From Gemmatimonadota bacterium (GTDB lineage Bacteria > Gemmatimonadota > Gemmatimonadetes > Gemmatimonadales > Gemmatimonadaceae), in the NCBI GenBank assembly GCA_021324775.1, contig JAJPIM010000002.1:1-64000 (forward strand): 64,000 nt of DNA. Reading direction: 5' to 3'. Within the stretch, counting starts at the first letter, position 1, and the number at the start of each line of letters is the position of its first letter. The position numbers were made by a program, and so were the translations under genes. The notes beneath the pieces were generated by a model that searched no databases, was not told the DNA's origin, and saw only the letters and a list, made by a program, of their open reading frames with translations. Below, in pieces: positions 20,522 through 29,942 of the stretch.

Positions 20522-21802
20522 ATGCGCTACGATCGGCGGCGTCATGCCGCGGCGTCCACGACGAGCTATGTCTTCGGCCAGTTGATCCCGTACATCGGGA
20601 ACAAGCGGAAGCTCCTCGATCTCATTGCGCAGGCGCTGGCGCAGACGGGGACTGACCCGCGGGGCGCCCGATTTCTGGATGCCATGGCCGGCAGCGGCGT
20701 TGTGTCGCGCTGGGCAAAGAAGGTGGGCTTCGAAGTCGTGTCCAACGACTGGGAGCCGTACGCCGCCGCCATCAACGGCTGCTACATCGCCTGCAATACG
20801 CCTCCGGTCTACGCGCGCCGCCGGTCGTACGACCAGGTCATCGCCGAGCTCAATGCGTTGCCGCCCGGCGATGGCTGGGTGACGCAGCACCTGTGTCCCC
20901 GCGACGACGCCAACCCGGATGTGGAGCATGAGCGCATGTTCTACATGCGGAAGAATGGCCGGCGGATCGACGCAATCCGGTCCCGGATCGCCGAGTGGGA
21001 CGCGGCGGGCGAGTTGTCCGAGGCGCAGCGCTGTTGCCTGCTCGCCCCGCTGCTCTACCAGGCGTGCTACACGAGCAACACCTCGGGTGTGTTCAAGGGG
21101 TTCCATCGTGGCTGGGGAGGCCAGACCCGCACGGCGCTCTCCCGCATCGCGTCCGGCCTGCGGGTCTCCCCGGCGGTGTTCTTCGACAACGGGCGCCACA
21201 ACCAGGTCTTCCGCACGGATGCCGCGGATCTCGCGGCATCGCCGCGCGCGCTCGGCGCCATCGACGTCGTGTATCTCGACCCCCCGTACAATCAGCATCC
21301 GTACGGATCGAACTATCACGTGCTCAACACGGTCACACTGTGGGACCACCCGCTCCTCGAGCCCACGATCACGCGGCGAGGAGACAAATCGGCGATTCGG
21401 CAGGACTGGCGAGCCCGCCGGAGTCCCTACAACCGGCCGGCCGAGGCACTGGTGGCGCACGAGCGCCTGCTGGCGGCGTTCGATGTCCCGTGGATCGCGA
21501 CGAGCTACAGCACCGATGGCAATATCGACCTCCTGGCACTGTTGCGTGCGACGGTCGAGCGGGGCGACACGAGCGTGTTTCTGCGATCCTACAAGCGCTA
21601 CCGTGTCAGCGCGCAGCGGCTCTCGACGCGTCCGGTGAACGTGGAATTCGTGCTGCTGACCCGGACCGGCGGGCGCCGGAGCCTCAGTCCCGAGGCGCTG
21701 GCGGCGCGGATTTGCGCCGCCGAGCGAGCGGCGCTGGCAGCACACGCGAAGTCGCATGCGAAGGCCCGCCGGGGTGCGTCACGCGTACTCCAGGGGGCGT
21801 GA
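20522..21802 (+). CDS. Orphan D12-class N6-adenine DNA methyltransferase
   Basis: Predicted SAM-dependent adenine methyltransferase. 426 residues in the alpha-class order: [11 protein letters not shown] (24-32), SAM-binding [12 protein letters not shown] (51-62), a ~190-residue insert likely holding the target-recognition domain, then catalytic DPPY at 253-256 followed by [14 protein letters not shown]. No restriction endonuclease or other modification gene is near. The target site cannot be read from sequence. The ATG is preceded by a weak TACCTT at 20511-20516. The C-terminal tail is Ala/Arg-rich. Codon use resembles neighbours, so recent transfer is not obvious. Confidence 0.88.
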   Translation: MRYDRRRHAAASTTSYVFGQLIPYIGNKRKLLDLIAQALAQTGTDPRGARFLDAMAGSGVVSRWAKKVGFEVVSNDWEPYAAAINGCYIACNTPPVYARRRSYDQVIAELNALPPGDGWVTQHLCPRDDANPDVEHERMFYMRKNGRRIDAIRSRIAEWDAAGELSEAQRCCLLAPLLYQACYTSNTSGVFKGFHRGWGGQTRTALSRIASGLRVSPAVFFDNGRHNQVFRTDAADLAASPRALGAIDVVYLDPPYNQHPYGSNYHVLNTVTLWDHPLLEPTITRRGDKSAIRQDWRARRSPYNRPAEALVAHERLLAAFDVPWIATSYSTDGNIDLLALLRATVERGDTSVFLRSYKRYRVSAQRLSTRPVNVEFVLLTRTGGRRSLSPEALAARICAAERAALAAHAKSHAKARRGASRVLQGA

Positions 21803-21840
21803 TCCGGGGCAAAATCACTGGCGATGTCACGAGTGGGGGA

Positions 21841-21863
21841 GCGGGCCTTTCCTGTTGGCCCGC
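21841..21863 (+). terminator. Hairpin after the methyltransferase gene
   Basis: GCGGGCC (21841-21847) pairs perfectly with GGCCCGC (21857-21863) around a T-rich nine-base loop. It lies 38 bases after the stop. No T-tract follows, so termination efficiency is unclear. Confidence 0.4.
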
Positions 21864-21869
21864 CGTCAG

Positions 21870-21898
21870 TTGAATTCGATTTGTCCGCTCGGTAAGTT
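21870..21898 (+). promoter_or_regulatory. Promoter of the nuo operon
   Basis: TTGAAT (21870-21875), a 17-base spacer, then TAAGTT (21893-21898) form a good sigma70-type promoter. The predicted start is near 21905, leaving a leader of about 46 bases with GGAG 13 bases before the nuoA ATG. Confidence 0.6.
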
Positions 21899-21913
21899 GA
21901 CTCGGCTGAGCTA

Positions 21914-21927
21914 GTGAATTTTTTCAC
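21914..21927. promoter_or_regulatory. CRP/FNR-like palindromic operator before nuoA
   Basis: GTGA-ATTTTT-TCAC is a perfect dyad with the GTGA-N6-TCAC core used by many CRP/FNR-family regulators. It lies about 10 bases downstream of the predicted nuo transcription start, where bound protein would block transcription. No regulator gene is in the window; function is inferred. Confidence 0.45.
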
Positions 21928-21951
21928 GAACTCTGGAGTTACCCCCGCCTC

Positions 21952-22356
21952 ATGGCGAGCTCATACGTTCCGGTGCTGTTGTTGATCGCGTTCGTGGTCG
22001 CAAACGCGGCGTTGATCATCGGCCTGTCGCACCTGACCGTTCGCCAGCGCCCCACGCCCGAAAAGCAGACGCCCTACGAGTCCGGCATTCCGCCGCTCGG
22101 TGATGCCCGCGAGCGCTTTTCGGTCAAGTTCTACATGGTCGCGATGTTGTTCATCGTCTTCGACATCGAGACCGTATTCATGATTCCATGGGGCGTCGGA
22201 TACCGGCAGCTTTCCTGCGGCGTGCCACTCGCTGGGGGAAGCTGTCCCGCCGGGCATCTGGTCTGGTTCGGCCTCGGCGAGATGCTCGTGTTCATGGCGA
22301 TCCTGCTGGCTGGGTTCGTCTATGTCTGGAAGAAGGGGGCGCTGCAATGGGACTGA
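21952..22356 (+). CDS. nuoA: NADH-quinone oxidoreductase subunit A
   Basis: Membrane subunit at the hinge of complex I. 134 residues with three predicted helices. [20 protein letters not shown] and the following FDIETVF match the conserved quinone-channel loop of NuoA/ND3. First gene of a complete nuoA-N run on the + strand. The stop overlaps the nuoB start by ten bases. Confidence 0.95.
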   Translation: MASSYVPVLLLIAFVVANAALIIGLSHLTVRQRPTPEKQTPYESGIPPLGDARERFSVKFYMVAMLFIVFDIETVFMIPWGVGYRQLSCGVPLAGGSCPAGHLVWFGLGEMLVFMAILLAGFVYVWKKGALQWD

Positions 22357-22985
22357 CCACGCGGCCGGCCGGCGCACCGGGAAAGGTGGTGTCCTACGAG
22401 CCGCAGTCGAGCGAAGGCTGGGTCGCCACTAAACTCGATTTCCTCGTGAATTGGGGGCGGGCCAACTCCCTGTGGCCGATGCCGTTCGGCACGGCGTGCT
22501 GCGCGATCGAATTCATGGCCACGGCGGCAAGCAAGTTCGACCTCGCGCGCTTCGGGATGGAGCGAATGAGCTTCTCCCCGCGCCAGGCCGACGTGCTGAT
22601 CTGCGCGGGCCGAGTGCCGTTCAAGCTGGCACCGATCATCCGGCGGATCTGGCAACAGATGCCACAGCCCAAGTGGTGCATCTCCATGGGGGCCTGCGCC
22701 TCGTCAGGCGGTATGTTCGACAACTACGCGGTCGTCCAGGGCATCGACACGATCATCCCCGTGGACGTGTATGTGCCGGGCTGCCCACCGCGTCCCGAGG
22801 GGCTGCTGTACGGCATCCGGATGCTGCAGGAGAAGGTCATGCGCGAGCGCATGTCGGACACCGCGCGGCTGCGTCGCGAGATGGATCCCGATCCGTCGAG
22901 CCGCCTGTTCATCCCGCCGCCGGCGATCGACGAGCTGTCCGAGCCGTTCGGTAACTCGGTCAACCAGACACGGTCCGCGCTGTGA
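22347..22985 (+). CDS. nuoB: NADH-quinone oxidoreductase subunit B
   Basis: Carries cluster N2, which hands electrons to quinone. 212 residues from ATG 22347. The N2 ligands are the tandem C51-C52 (GTACCAIEF), C117 ([10 protein letters not shown]) and C146 (VPGCPPRPE). The frame is open upstream inside nuoA, but that part is not conserved. Overlaps nuoA by ten bases and nuoC by GTGA. Confidence 0.96.
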   Translation: MGLTTRPAGAPGKVVSYEPQSSEGWVATKLDFLVNWGRANSLWPMPFGTACCAIEFMATAASKFDLARFGMERMSFSPRQADVLICAGRVPFKLAPIIRRIWQQMPQPKWCISMGACASSGGMFDNYAVVQGIDTIIPVDVYVPGCPPRPEGLLYGIRMLQEKVMRERMSDTARLRREMDPDPSSRLFIPPPAIDELSEPFGNSVNQTRSAL

Positions 22986-23707
22986 GTACCGGGCTGGAGC
23001 CGGCGTCCGAGACGCCGGCGCGCATCGTGTATCCGGGGAGCGCCGATCCGGGCGCCCCGCGTCCGGCGACGCCCACCGGCGTCCCGCATCATGGCGGTCC
23101 CGAGAACCCGAGCGCCGCGGCCCTTCGCGCCCGGTTCCCGGACGCTGTCCGCCGCGTTCAGGTCGTGTGGGGCGAGACCACCGTGGTCGTCGTGGGGGAG
23201 CGGGTGCTCGAGATCGTGCGGTGGCTCCATGACGAGCCGCTCCACCTCTACACGTACCTGTCGGACGTCACCGCGGTGGAGTTTCGTGATCCCGAAGAGC
23301 CGCTGGCCGTCGTCTGGCACCTGCGGTCGCTCGCATACCGCCGGTTCCTGCGGCTCAAAGCCGAGATCCCGCCGGGCGGGCCACTCGAGGCCGACAGTGT
23401 GTGGTCCGTGTTCAAGGGTGCCGATTGGCTCGAGCGCGAGTGCTATGACATGTTCGGCATTCGCTTCCGCGGACACCCCGACCTGCGGCGTATTCTCATG
23501 TGGGAGCAGTATCTCGAAGGATTCCCCCTGAGGAAGGACTTCCCGCTGCGCGGGCGTTTCAGCCGGGCGGAGCAGCTCCGGCAGGCGCTCGCCGCGAATC
23601 CCGAGGCCCGGTATTCGATGGAGGAGCTGTCGATCGCCGACGCCTTCGAGGACTTGCCACCGTCGATGCGCGCCCGCCTGCAGGGCGGCGAGCAGACGGG
23701 GGAGTAG
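22982..23707 (+). CDS. nuoC: NADH-quinone oxidoreductase subunit C
   Basis: Peripheral-arm 30-kDa subunit. 241 residues. The first ~45 residues are a variable Pro/Ala-rich extension. The conserved core includes [35 protein letters not shown] and [11 protein letters not shown], ending with [10 protein letters not shown]. The GTG start overlaps nuoB by four bases. It is separate from nuoD, not fused as in enterobacteria. Confidence 0.95.
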   Translation: MSTGLEPASETPARIVYPGSADPGAPRPATPTGVPHHGGPENPSAAALRARFPDAVRRVQVVWGETTVVVVGERVLEIVRWLHDEPLHLYTYLSDVTAVEFRDPEEPLAVVWHLRSLAYRRFLRLKAEIPPGGPLEADSVWSVFKGADWLERECYDMFGIRFRGHPDLRRILMWEQYLEGFPLRKDFPLRGRFSRAEQLRQALAANPEARYSMEELSIADAFEDLPPSMRARLQGGEQTGE

Positions 23708-23713
23708 CCAGCC

Positions 23714-25024
23714 GTGGACAACACGCGCACGATCGACGTCGCGCTCTCGACGAGTGGGCTGGACGCGGAAGGCCGTCCCGTGCGGGTGCCCTTGGCGGTG
23801 GACCGCGCCGGCCATCCGGTGGCCGTCACCCCGCCGCAAGCGCTCGAGCCCGATCTGCAGGGCGAGCACATGCTGATCAACCTCGGCCCGCAGCATCCGG
23901 CGACACACGGCGTGCTGCGCCTCGTCCTCGAGCTCGATGGCGAGACGGTCGTCCGCTGCATCCCCCACATCGGGTATCTGCACTGCGGGTTCGAGAAGAT
24001 CGGCGAGTACCGCCAGTACAACCAGATCATCCCGTGGACCGACCGCGAGGACTATCTCAACTCCATCGGCAACAACGTCGCGTTCGCGCTGGGCGCCGAG
24101 CGGCTGTTCGGCATCGACATCACGCCGCGATGCACGGTGCTCCGGGTCATCGCGGCCGAACTGTCGCGGATCATCTCGCACCTGGTGTGGCTGGGGACGA
24201 CGTGCATCGACATCGGCGCGTTCACGCCGTTCCTCTGGGCGTTCCAGGAGCGGGAGAACGTGTACCGCCTGCTCGAGAATTGGGTCGGCGCCCGCCTCAC
24301 GACGTCGGCCACGCGCGTTGGCGGGATGGCGGCCGACATACCCGACGGCTGGATGGATCAACTGCGCGGATTCCTCAGCGAGTTCCCGCGGACGATCGAT
24401 GAGATCGACCGGATGCTCACGCGCAACGCGATCTGGGTCGGGCGGACGGTCGGGCTCGGCGCCATGTCGGCCGAGGATGCCGAGAACTACGGGTTATCCG
24501 GCCCGATGCTGCGGGCCTCCGGCGTCGCGTACGATGTCCGCAAGGATTTCCCCTACCTGGACTACGAGACCTATGACTTCGAGGTCCCGGTCGGCACGCG
24601 CGGCGACGTCTACGACCGGTTCCTCGTACGGATGGAGGAACTCCGCCAGTCGATCCGCATTCTCGAGCAGGCCGTGGTGCGCCTGCCGGACGGACCGGTC
24701 AACATCGACGACCCTCGCGTGATCCTTCCGCCGAAAACGAAAGCGATGAACGAAATGGAGTCGATGATTCACCATTTCAAGCAGGTAATGGAAGGACCGC
24801 GCCCGCCGATCGGCGAATCCTACGTCGCGGTCGAGAGCCCCAAGGGCGAGAAGGGCTACTACATGGTGTCCGACGGGACCGCGAAGCCCGTACGGTGGCG
24901 CATCCGGCCGCCGTCGTTCGTGAACCTGTCGGCGATTCCAAAACTCGTCGAGGGCCATCTGCTCTCGGACGTCATAGCCATCAACGCCAGCATCGACATC
25001 GTGATGGGAGAGATCGACCGGTGA
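23714..25024 (+). CDS. nuoD: NADH-quinone oxidoreductase subunit D
   Basis: 49-kDa subunit that forms the quinone pocket with NuoB. 436 residues. INLGPQHPATHGVLR holds the quinone-contacting histidine; HCGFEK, NSIGNN and IPDGW-type segments follow, and the protein ends in the conserved SIDIVMGEIDR. About 50 N-terminal residues are non-conserved. GTG 23714 is six bases after nuoC. The stop overlaps nuoE (GTGA). Confidence 0.96.
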   Translation: MDNTRTIDVALSTSGLDAEGRPVRVPLAVDRAGHPVAVTPPQALEPDLQGEHMLINLGPQHPATHGVLRLVLELDGETVVRCIPHIGYLHCGFEKIGEYRQYNQIIPWTDREDYLNSIGNNVAFALGAERLFGIDITPRCTVLRVIAAELSRIISHLVWLGTTCIDIGAFTPFLWAFQERENVYRLLENWVGARLTTSATRVGGMAADIPDGWMDQLRGFLSEFPRTIDEIDRMLTRNAIWVGRTVGLGAMSAEDAENYGLSGPMLRASGVAYDVRKDFPYLDYETYDFEVPVGTRGDVYDRFLVRMEELRQSIRILEQAVVRLPDGPVNIDDPRVILPPKTKAMNEMESMIHHFKQVMEGPRPPIGESYVAVESPKGEKGYYMVSDGTAKPVRWRIRPPSFVNLSAIPKLVEGHLLSDVIAINASIDIVMGEIDR

Positions 25025-25590
25025 GTGCACCCGCCGGAGGCCCGTCGGCCGGGCCGCGGCTCACGGCGCTCGATCGCGCGCCGCGCGCCGATGCGCACGA
25101 GCGGGACGAGAATTACCAGCCGGTGTTCGTGAATGCGCGCCGCAAGGAGCTCGACGAGCTGCTGACGAGGTATCCGACGAAGATGGCGGCGCTGCTGCCC
25201 GCCCTCTGGATCGTTCAGGAGGAACGTGGCTGGGTGAGCGAGCCGGCCATGGCGGAGGTGGCCGCGGTGCTCGGTCTCACGCCCGCCTACGTCAAGGGCG
25301 TCGTGACGTTCTACACGATGTATCACCAGCATCCGGTCGGGAAATACTTCGTGCAGGTGTGCACGACGTCGCCGTGCAACGTCTGTGGCGCCGAGGACGT
25401 CGTGCGCGCATTCCTCAAGCAGACCGGAGCCAGCGATCTCGGTGCGACCTCGCCGGACGGACGGTTCACGGTGATCGAGGTGGAGTGCCTGGGGGCGTGT
25501 GGCTTCGCGACTCCCGTGATGATCAACAACGAATTTCTGGAATCCGTCTCCGCCGATCGGGTGCCATCCATCGTCGGGGCGCTGAAATGA
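25021..25590 (+). CDS. nuoE: NADH-quinone oxidoreductase subunit E
   Basis: 24-kDa subunit holding 2Fe-2S cluster N1a. 189 residues from GTG 25021. Ligands are C114, C119, C156 and C160 (VCTTSPC, VECLGACG). The thioredoxin-like fold is preceded by a helical region with RYPTKMAALLPALW. The start overlaps nuoD by GTGA. The longer upstream frame lies inside nuoD and is excluded. Confidence 0.95.
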   Translation: MSAPAGGPSAGPRLTALDRAPRADAHERDENYQPVFVNARRKELDELLTRYPTKMAALLPALWIVQEERGWVSEPAMAEVAAVLGLTPAYVKGVVTFYTMYHQHPVGKYFVQVCTTSPCNVCGAEDVVRAFLKQTGASDLGATSPDGRFTVIEVECLGACGFATPVMINNEFLESVSADRVPSIVGALK

Positions 25591-25615
25591 TGCCCGGGAC
25601 GAGGCGCTGACCGTA

Positions 25616-26941
25616 ATGGGATTTCCGCAGAAATCGCATCCCCGCGAGACGACGGTGCTGTCGAAGCACTTCGGGGACCCCGACGCGCGCACGTTGGCCG
25701 GTTGGCGCAACCGGGGGGGATACCGGGCGCTCGAGCAGACGCTCGCGATGGAGCCGGCGGCTATCGTGCAGATGGTCAAGGAATCCGGTTTGCGCGGCCG
25801 CGGCGGTGCGGGCTTCCCGACCGGCGTCAAGTGGTCATTCATGAAGCCGGGCGACGGCAAGCCGCACTACCTGTGCTGCAACGCCGACGAATCCGAGCCG
25901 GGCACGTTCAAGGATCGCGAGATCATGCGCTGGACGCCGCACGCCCTGGTCGAGGGTTGCGCGATCGGAGCCTATGCGATCGGTGCCGAGACGGCGTACG
26001 TCTACATCCGGGGCGAGTTCACCGAGCCGCTCGAGCGGATGACGGAGGCCGTGCGTGAGGCGTATGCCGAGGGCATCCTCGGCAGGAACGCGCTCGGCTC
26101 CGGTAAGCGGATCGACGTGTACGTCCACAAGGGCGCGGGCGCGTATATCTGCGGTGAAGAGACGGCCCTCATGAACTCCCTCGAGGGGCGGCGCGGTAAT
26201 CCTCGCATCAAACCCCCGTTTCCGGCGACGGCCGGAGTGTTCGGCCAGCCCACGACGATCAATAACGTCGAGACGCTCGTCGCGGTCCCGCACATCATCA
26301 ACAACGGCGCCGAGTGGTACAAGGCGATGTGCCTGGGCAACGCGAAAAGCACCGGAACGAAGCTGTACTCCGTCTGCGGCAACGTGCGCCGGCCTGGCAA
26401 CTACGAAGTCGTCATGGGCTTTCCGTTCAAGGAGTTCCTGTACGACCTCTGTGGCGGGCCACCGGCCGGCCGGCGGTTCAAGGCGATCATCCCCGGGGGA
26501 TCCTCCGTCCCGATCCAGACGATCGCGGAGGCGGAAGCCACCGTCATGGACTACGAGGGCTTCGTCGCCTGCGGCACGATGCTGGGATCCGGCGGCGTGA
26601 TCTGCATCGACGACGCGCAGTGCATGGTCAAGCAGATCGCCCGGCTGGCGCGGTTCTACGCGCACGAGAGTTGTGCCCAGTGCACCCAGTGCCGCGAGGG
26701 CACGGCGTGGACCACCAAGATCATGGAGCGGATCGAAGCGGGGCAGGGCACGGCCGGCGACCTCGACACGCTGCTGGACATCGCGGACAACATGACCGCC
26801 AAGACCATCTGCGTGCTCAGCGACTCCTGCGCCGTGCCGGTCGTGTCCGGGATTCAGAAGTTCCGGGACGAATTCGAGGCGCATATCGTGCAGCACCGGT
26901 GTCCGTTCCGGCCCGCGACGGCCGCGGCGGTGGCGGCATGA
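25616..26941 (+). CDS. nuoF: NADH-quinone oxidoreductase subunit F
   Basis: NADH- and FMN-binding subunit where electrons enter complex I. 441 residues. GRGGAGFPTGVKW binds NADH; CCNADESEPGTFKDRE contacts FMN; cluster N3 ligands are C353, C356, C359 (SCAQCTQCREGT) and C399. ATG 25616, 25 bases after nuoE. Confidence 0.97.
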   Translation: MGFPQKSHPRETTVLSKHFGDPDARTLAGWRNRGGYRALEQTLAMEPAAIVQMVKESGLRGRGGAGFPTGVKWSFMKPGDGKPHYLCCNADESEPGTFKDREIMRWTPHALVEGCAIGAYAIGAETAYVYIRGEFTEPLERMTEAVREAYAEGILGRNALGSGKRIDVYVHKGAGAYICGEETALMNSLEGRRGNPRIKPPFPATAGVFGQPTTINNVETLVAVPHIINNGAEWYKAMCLGNAKSTGTKLYSVCGNVRRPGNYEVVMGFPFKEFLYDLCGGPPAGRRFKAIIPGGSSVPIQTIAEAEATVMDYEGFVACGTMLGSGGVICIDDAQCMVKQIARLARFYAHESCAQCTQCREGTAWTTKIMERIEAGQGTAGDLDTLLDIADNMTAKTICVLSDSCAVPVVSGIQKFRDEFEAHIVQHRCPFRPATAAAVAA

Positions 26942-26966
26942 TGGTGATGTGCATCCGGACGGTCCG

Positions 26967-28556
26967 ATGACCGAAGGCAAGATGATCTCGGTGACGATCG
27001 AGGGCCGCGCGGTCCAGGTCCCCGAAGGGACGTCGATGCTGGAAGCCGCGAAGGTCGCGGGCGTGCTGATCCCGCACTACTGCTATCACCCCGGGCTTCC
27101 GGTCGCCGGTGTGTGCCGGATGTGCCTCGTCGAGGTCGAGAAGTCGGCCAAGCTCGCCCCCGCGTGCGCCACGTCGGTCGCGGAAGGCCAGGTCATCCAT
27201 GTGCACTCCGATCCCGCTCGCGTGGCGCGGCAGGGCGTACTCGAGATGCTGCTGATCAACCATCCGCTCGACTGCCCGATCTGCGACCAGTCGGGGGAGT
27301 GCGAGCTGCAGGACTACACGTTCGCCGAAGGACGAAAGGATTCCCGCTACCGGGAAGCCAAGCGGTTCAACCCGGTGGAGGACTTCGGCGGCGACGTGGT
27401 GTACGTACCGAATCGGTGCATCCTCTGCACGCGCTGCGTGCGGTTCATGGAGGATGTGGCGCACGACCCCGTGCTCAACGTCAGCGAGCGCGGCGACCGC
27501 GCGGTCATCGGGAAGTTCGAAGGGCAGGATCTCACCCACCCCTGGGCCGGCAACGTCGTCGAGCTCTGTCCCGTCGGCGCACTCCTGTCGAAGGACTTCC
27601 TCAACAAGGCGCGTTCCTGGGACCTCGACCGCTCGGCCTCGATCTGCCCGAACTGCACGCAGGGCTGCAACACCGCGCTCGAGAGCCGCGACAACGTGGT
27701 GGTCCGGATGCGCCCCCGGCCGAACGAGGACGTCAACAAGTACTTCCTCTGCGACGAGGGGCGGCTGAACTACCGGTGGCTCAACCGCCGCGACCGGGTC
27801 GAGTTCCCGCACATCCGACGCGGTGATGCGCTCGCACCGGCCGGCTGGGATGAGGCGGTCGAGGCGGCAGCGGCGGCCCTTCGCGGGCGCCGGGTGCACG
27901 TGGTCGCGTCGCCCTCGCTCTCCAACGAGGTGCTCTTCCAGCTCGCGCAGGTGATCGCCCGCCTGGGAGGGACCGGGGTGTTTCGCGTGCGGCAGGGACC
28001 GGAGGCTCCGCTCGATGGCGTGCCCGGCCTGTCACTACGCGCCGACCGCGCCGCGAACGTACGAGGCGCCGAGCTGCTCGGCTTCCGGAGGACGGAGACA
28101 CCGCTCGCGGGATTGGCCAATGGGGATGCGCTGCTCGTCGCCGACGAAGAGCTCGCGGGCGCCGACGCGGCCTCCCTGGCCGCCGCGGCCGCCACCGCCG
28201 CCGCGGTAGTCGTGATCGGGACGACGCTCCCGTCGTGGGCGATGCGCGCCGCGGTCATGCTGCCGATCGCCAACATGGCGGAGGAGGAAGGCACGTTCAC
28301 CAACGTCGAGGGGCGCGTGCAGCGGTACCTGCAGGCCAAGGCGGCACCGGGACTGGCGCGGCCCGGCTACGCCGCAATGGGTGACCTGCTCACGGCGCTC
28401 GGCGACCAGACGGTCAACGTCGTCCCCAGTGACGTCTTCCGCGCACTCGCGGCCGCCCATGCGCCATTCGGTGGCATGACGTACGAAGGACTGGGGCTGC
28501 GAGGCGCGACCGTGTCGGCACAGGCGCAGCCAGCGGCGTTGGCGGCCGCGACGTGA
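26967..28556 (+). CDS. nuoG: NADH-quinone oxidoreductase subunit G (short form)
   Basis: 75-kDa-type subunit carrying several Fe-S clusters. 529 residues from ATG 26967. N1b ligands are C39, C50, C53 and C67. The HPLDCPICDQSGECELQD region and CILCTRCVRF hold further clusters, and CPNCTQGCN begins the molybdopterin-oxidoreductase-like part. That C-terminal part is only about 300 residues and Ala-rich, so the protein is shorter than the usual 680-900. GTG 26949 and ATG 26982 are alternative starts. Overlaps nuoH by GTGA. Confidence 0.93.
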   Translation: MTEGKMISVTIEGRAVQVPEGTSMLEAAKVAGVLIPHYCYHPGLPVAGVCRMCLVEVEKSAKLAPACATSVAEGQVIHVHSDPARVARQGVLEMLLINHPLDCPICDQSGECELQDYTFAEGRKDSRYREAKRFNPVEDFGGDVVYVPNRCILCTRCVRFMEDVAHDPVLNVSERGDRAVIGKFEGQDLTHPWAGNVVELCPVGALLSKDFLNKARSWDLDRSASICPNCTQGCNTALESRDNVVVRMRPRPNEDVNKYFLCDEGRLNYRWLNRRDRVEFPHIRRGDALAPAGWDEAVEAAAAALRGRRVHVVASPSLSNEVLFQLAQVIARLGGTGVFRVRQGPEAPLDGVPGLSLRADRAANVRGAELLGFRRTETPLAGLANGDALLVADEELAGADAASLAAAAATAAAVVVIGTTLPSWAMRAAVMLPIANMAEEEGTFTNVEGRVQRYLQAKAAPGLARPGYAAMGDLLTALGDQTVNVVPSDVFRALAAAHAPFGGMTYEGLGLRGATVSAQAQPAALAAAT

Positions 28557-29899
28557 TCGCGGCCATGCTGCTGCCGGCGTCGCTACCGCCCATGTTGCAG
28601 CGCATCGTCGATCCGCAGGCGCCGCCGGCCGACGTCGGGTTCTTCGGGCCGATCGGCGTCCCGCTGATCTATACGATCGTGAAACTGCTGATCGTGTTCA
28701 CGGTGTACATGGTCGGCGTCGCGCTGCTCACTCTGGCGGAACGGAAGATCTCGGCGTGGATACAGGACCGGCTGGGACCGAACCGCGTGATCAAGGGGTG
28801 GGGCCAGCCGCTCGCGGACGGCGTCAAGAATTTCATGAAGGAAGAGACGCTTCCGGACGCGGCCAACAAGCCGCTCTTCCTCCTCGCGCCCGCGATGGCA
28901 TTCATCCCCGCGCTGACCGTGTGGGCCGTCATACCATTCGCCGCACCGCTACCGCTCCGGTGGGGGCGGATGGACATGGTGCTGGCCGATCTGCCGATTG
29001 GATACCTGTACATCCTCGCCCTCGCGTCGCTCGGTGTATTCGGGGTCGTGCTCGCCGGGTGGGCGTCGAACAACAAGTACGCGCTGCTGGGCGGCCTGCG
29101 TTCGAGCGCGCAGATGGTGTCGTACGAGATCGCGATGGGCATGTCGACGGTTCCCATTCTGCTGCTGGCCGGCGATGTCTCGCTCAGCACGATCGTACGC
29201 CAGCAGGAGCAGAACGGCTGGTACGTCCTCACGCTGACCGTGGCCTGCTTCATCTTCATCGTCTCGGCGTTCGCGGAGACGAACCGGCTGCCCTTCGACC
29301 TTCCGGAGGCCGAGTCGGAACTCATCGCAGGCTATCATACCGAATACAGCGCGATGAAGTTCTCGCTCTTCTTCATTGCGGAATACGCCAACATGGTCAC
29401 CGCCAGCGCGCTCATGGCGACGCTGTTCTTCGGCGGATGGACGGTTCCGTTCTGGCACGCCGTCAACAACGCCCCGTGGGCGTGGTGGAAGACGGCGATC
29501 ACCCTGGGTGCCTTCCTCTTCAAGGTCCTGTTCTTCCTGTTCTTCTATATGTGGATCCGGTGGACGTTGCCCCGGTTCCGGTACGACCAACTGATGTCGC
29601 TCGGGTGGAAGATCCTGCTGCCGCTCACGATCGGGTATGTCGTGGTGATTGCGGGCGCGACGCTGGGGCTCGACGCCCTCGGCGTGCCGCGCACGCCGTG
29701 GCATGGGTGGCCGGTCTACAGCCTGTGCCTCCTGGCGCTCAACATCGGGCTTATCGGCCTCCTGTTCGTCGTCGCCGATCGCGGCCGGCTCATCAGTCCA
29801 GCGAGCGCGCGCGTCCGGGCCGCAGAGCTCGCACGGCTCCGGGCGGTACGGCAGCGCTCCACGCTGGCGCACGAGGCGACATCCGGGGCGGGGGATTGA
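28553..29899 (+). CDS. nuoH: NADH-quinone oxidoreductase subunit H
   Basis: Membrane subunit next to the quinone site. 448 residues with about eight or nine helices. The conserved loops GPNRVIKGWGQPLADGVK and ETNRLPFDLPEAESELIAGY, with HTEYSAMKF after the latter, are intact. A ~40-residue N-terminal stretch precedes the first helix. The GTG start overlaps nuoG. Confidence 0.95.
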   Translation: MIAAMLLPASLPPMLQRIVDPQAPPADVGFFGPIGVPLIYTIVKLLIVFTVYMVGVALLTLAERKISAWIQDRLGPNRVIKGWGQPLADGVKNFMKEETLPDAANKPLFLLAPAMAFIPALTVWAVIPFAAPLPLRWGRMDMVLADLPIGYLYILALASLGVFGVVLAGWASNNKYALLGGLRSSAQMVSYEIAMGMSTVPILLLAGDVSLSTIVRQQEQNGWYVLTLTVACFIFIVSAFAETNRLPFDLPEAESELIAGYHTEYSAMKFSLFFIAEYANMVTASALMATLFFGGWTVPFWHAVNNAPWAWWKTAITLGAFLFKVLFFLFFYMWIRWTLPRFRYDQLMSLGWKILLPLTIGYVVVIAGATLGLDALGVPRTPWHGWPVYSLCLLALNIGLIGLLFVVADRGRLISPASARVRAAELARLRAVRQRSTLAHEATSGAGD

Positions 29900-29942
29900 T
29901 GCCGCCGCTCCAGCGTTTCCCATTCGTGGAGTCGAGGTCCTG

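Noticed and set aside
20522-21802. Restriction-modification system
   Set aside because: Only the methyltransferase is present. The flanking genes are dcd and nuoA, with no endonuclease-like frame.
26938-26970. A tiny ATGATG frame between nuoF and nuoG
   Set aside because: It ends at the nuoG start region and shows no features of a protein. More likely a ribosome re-initiation zone at most.
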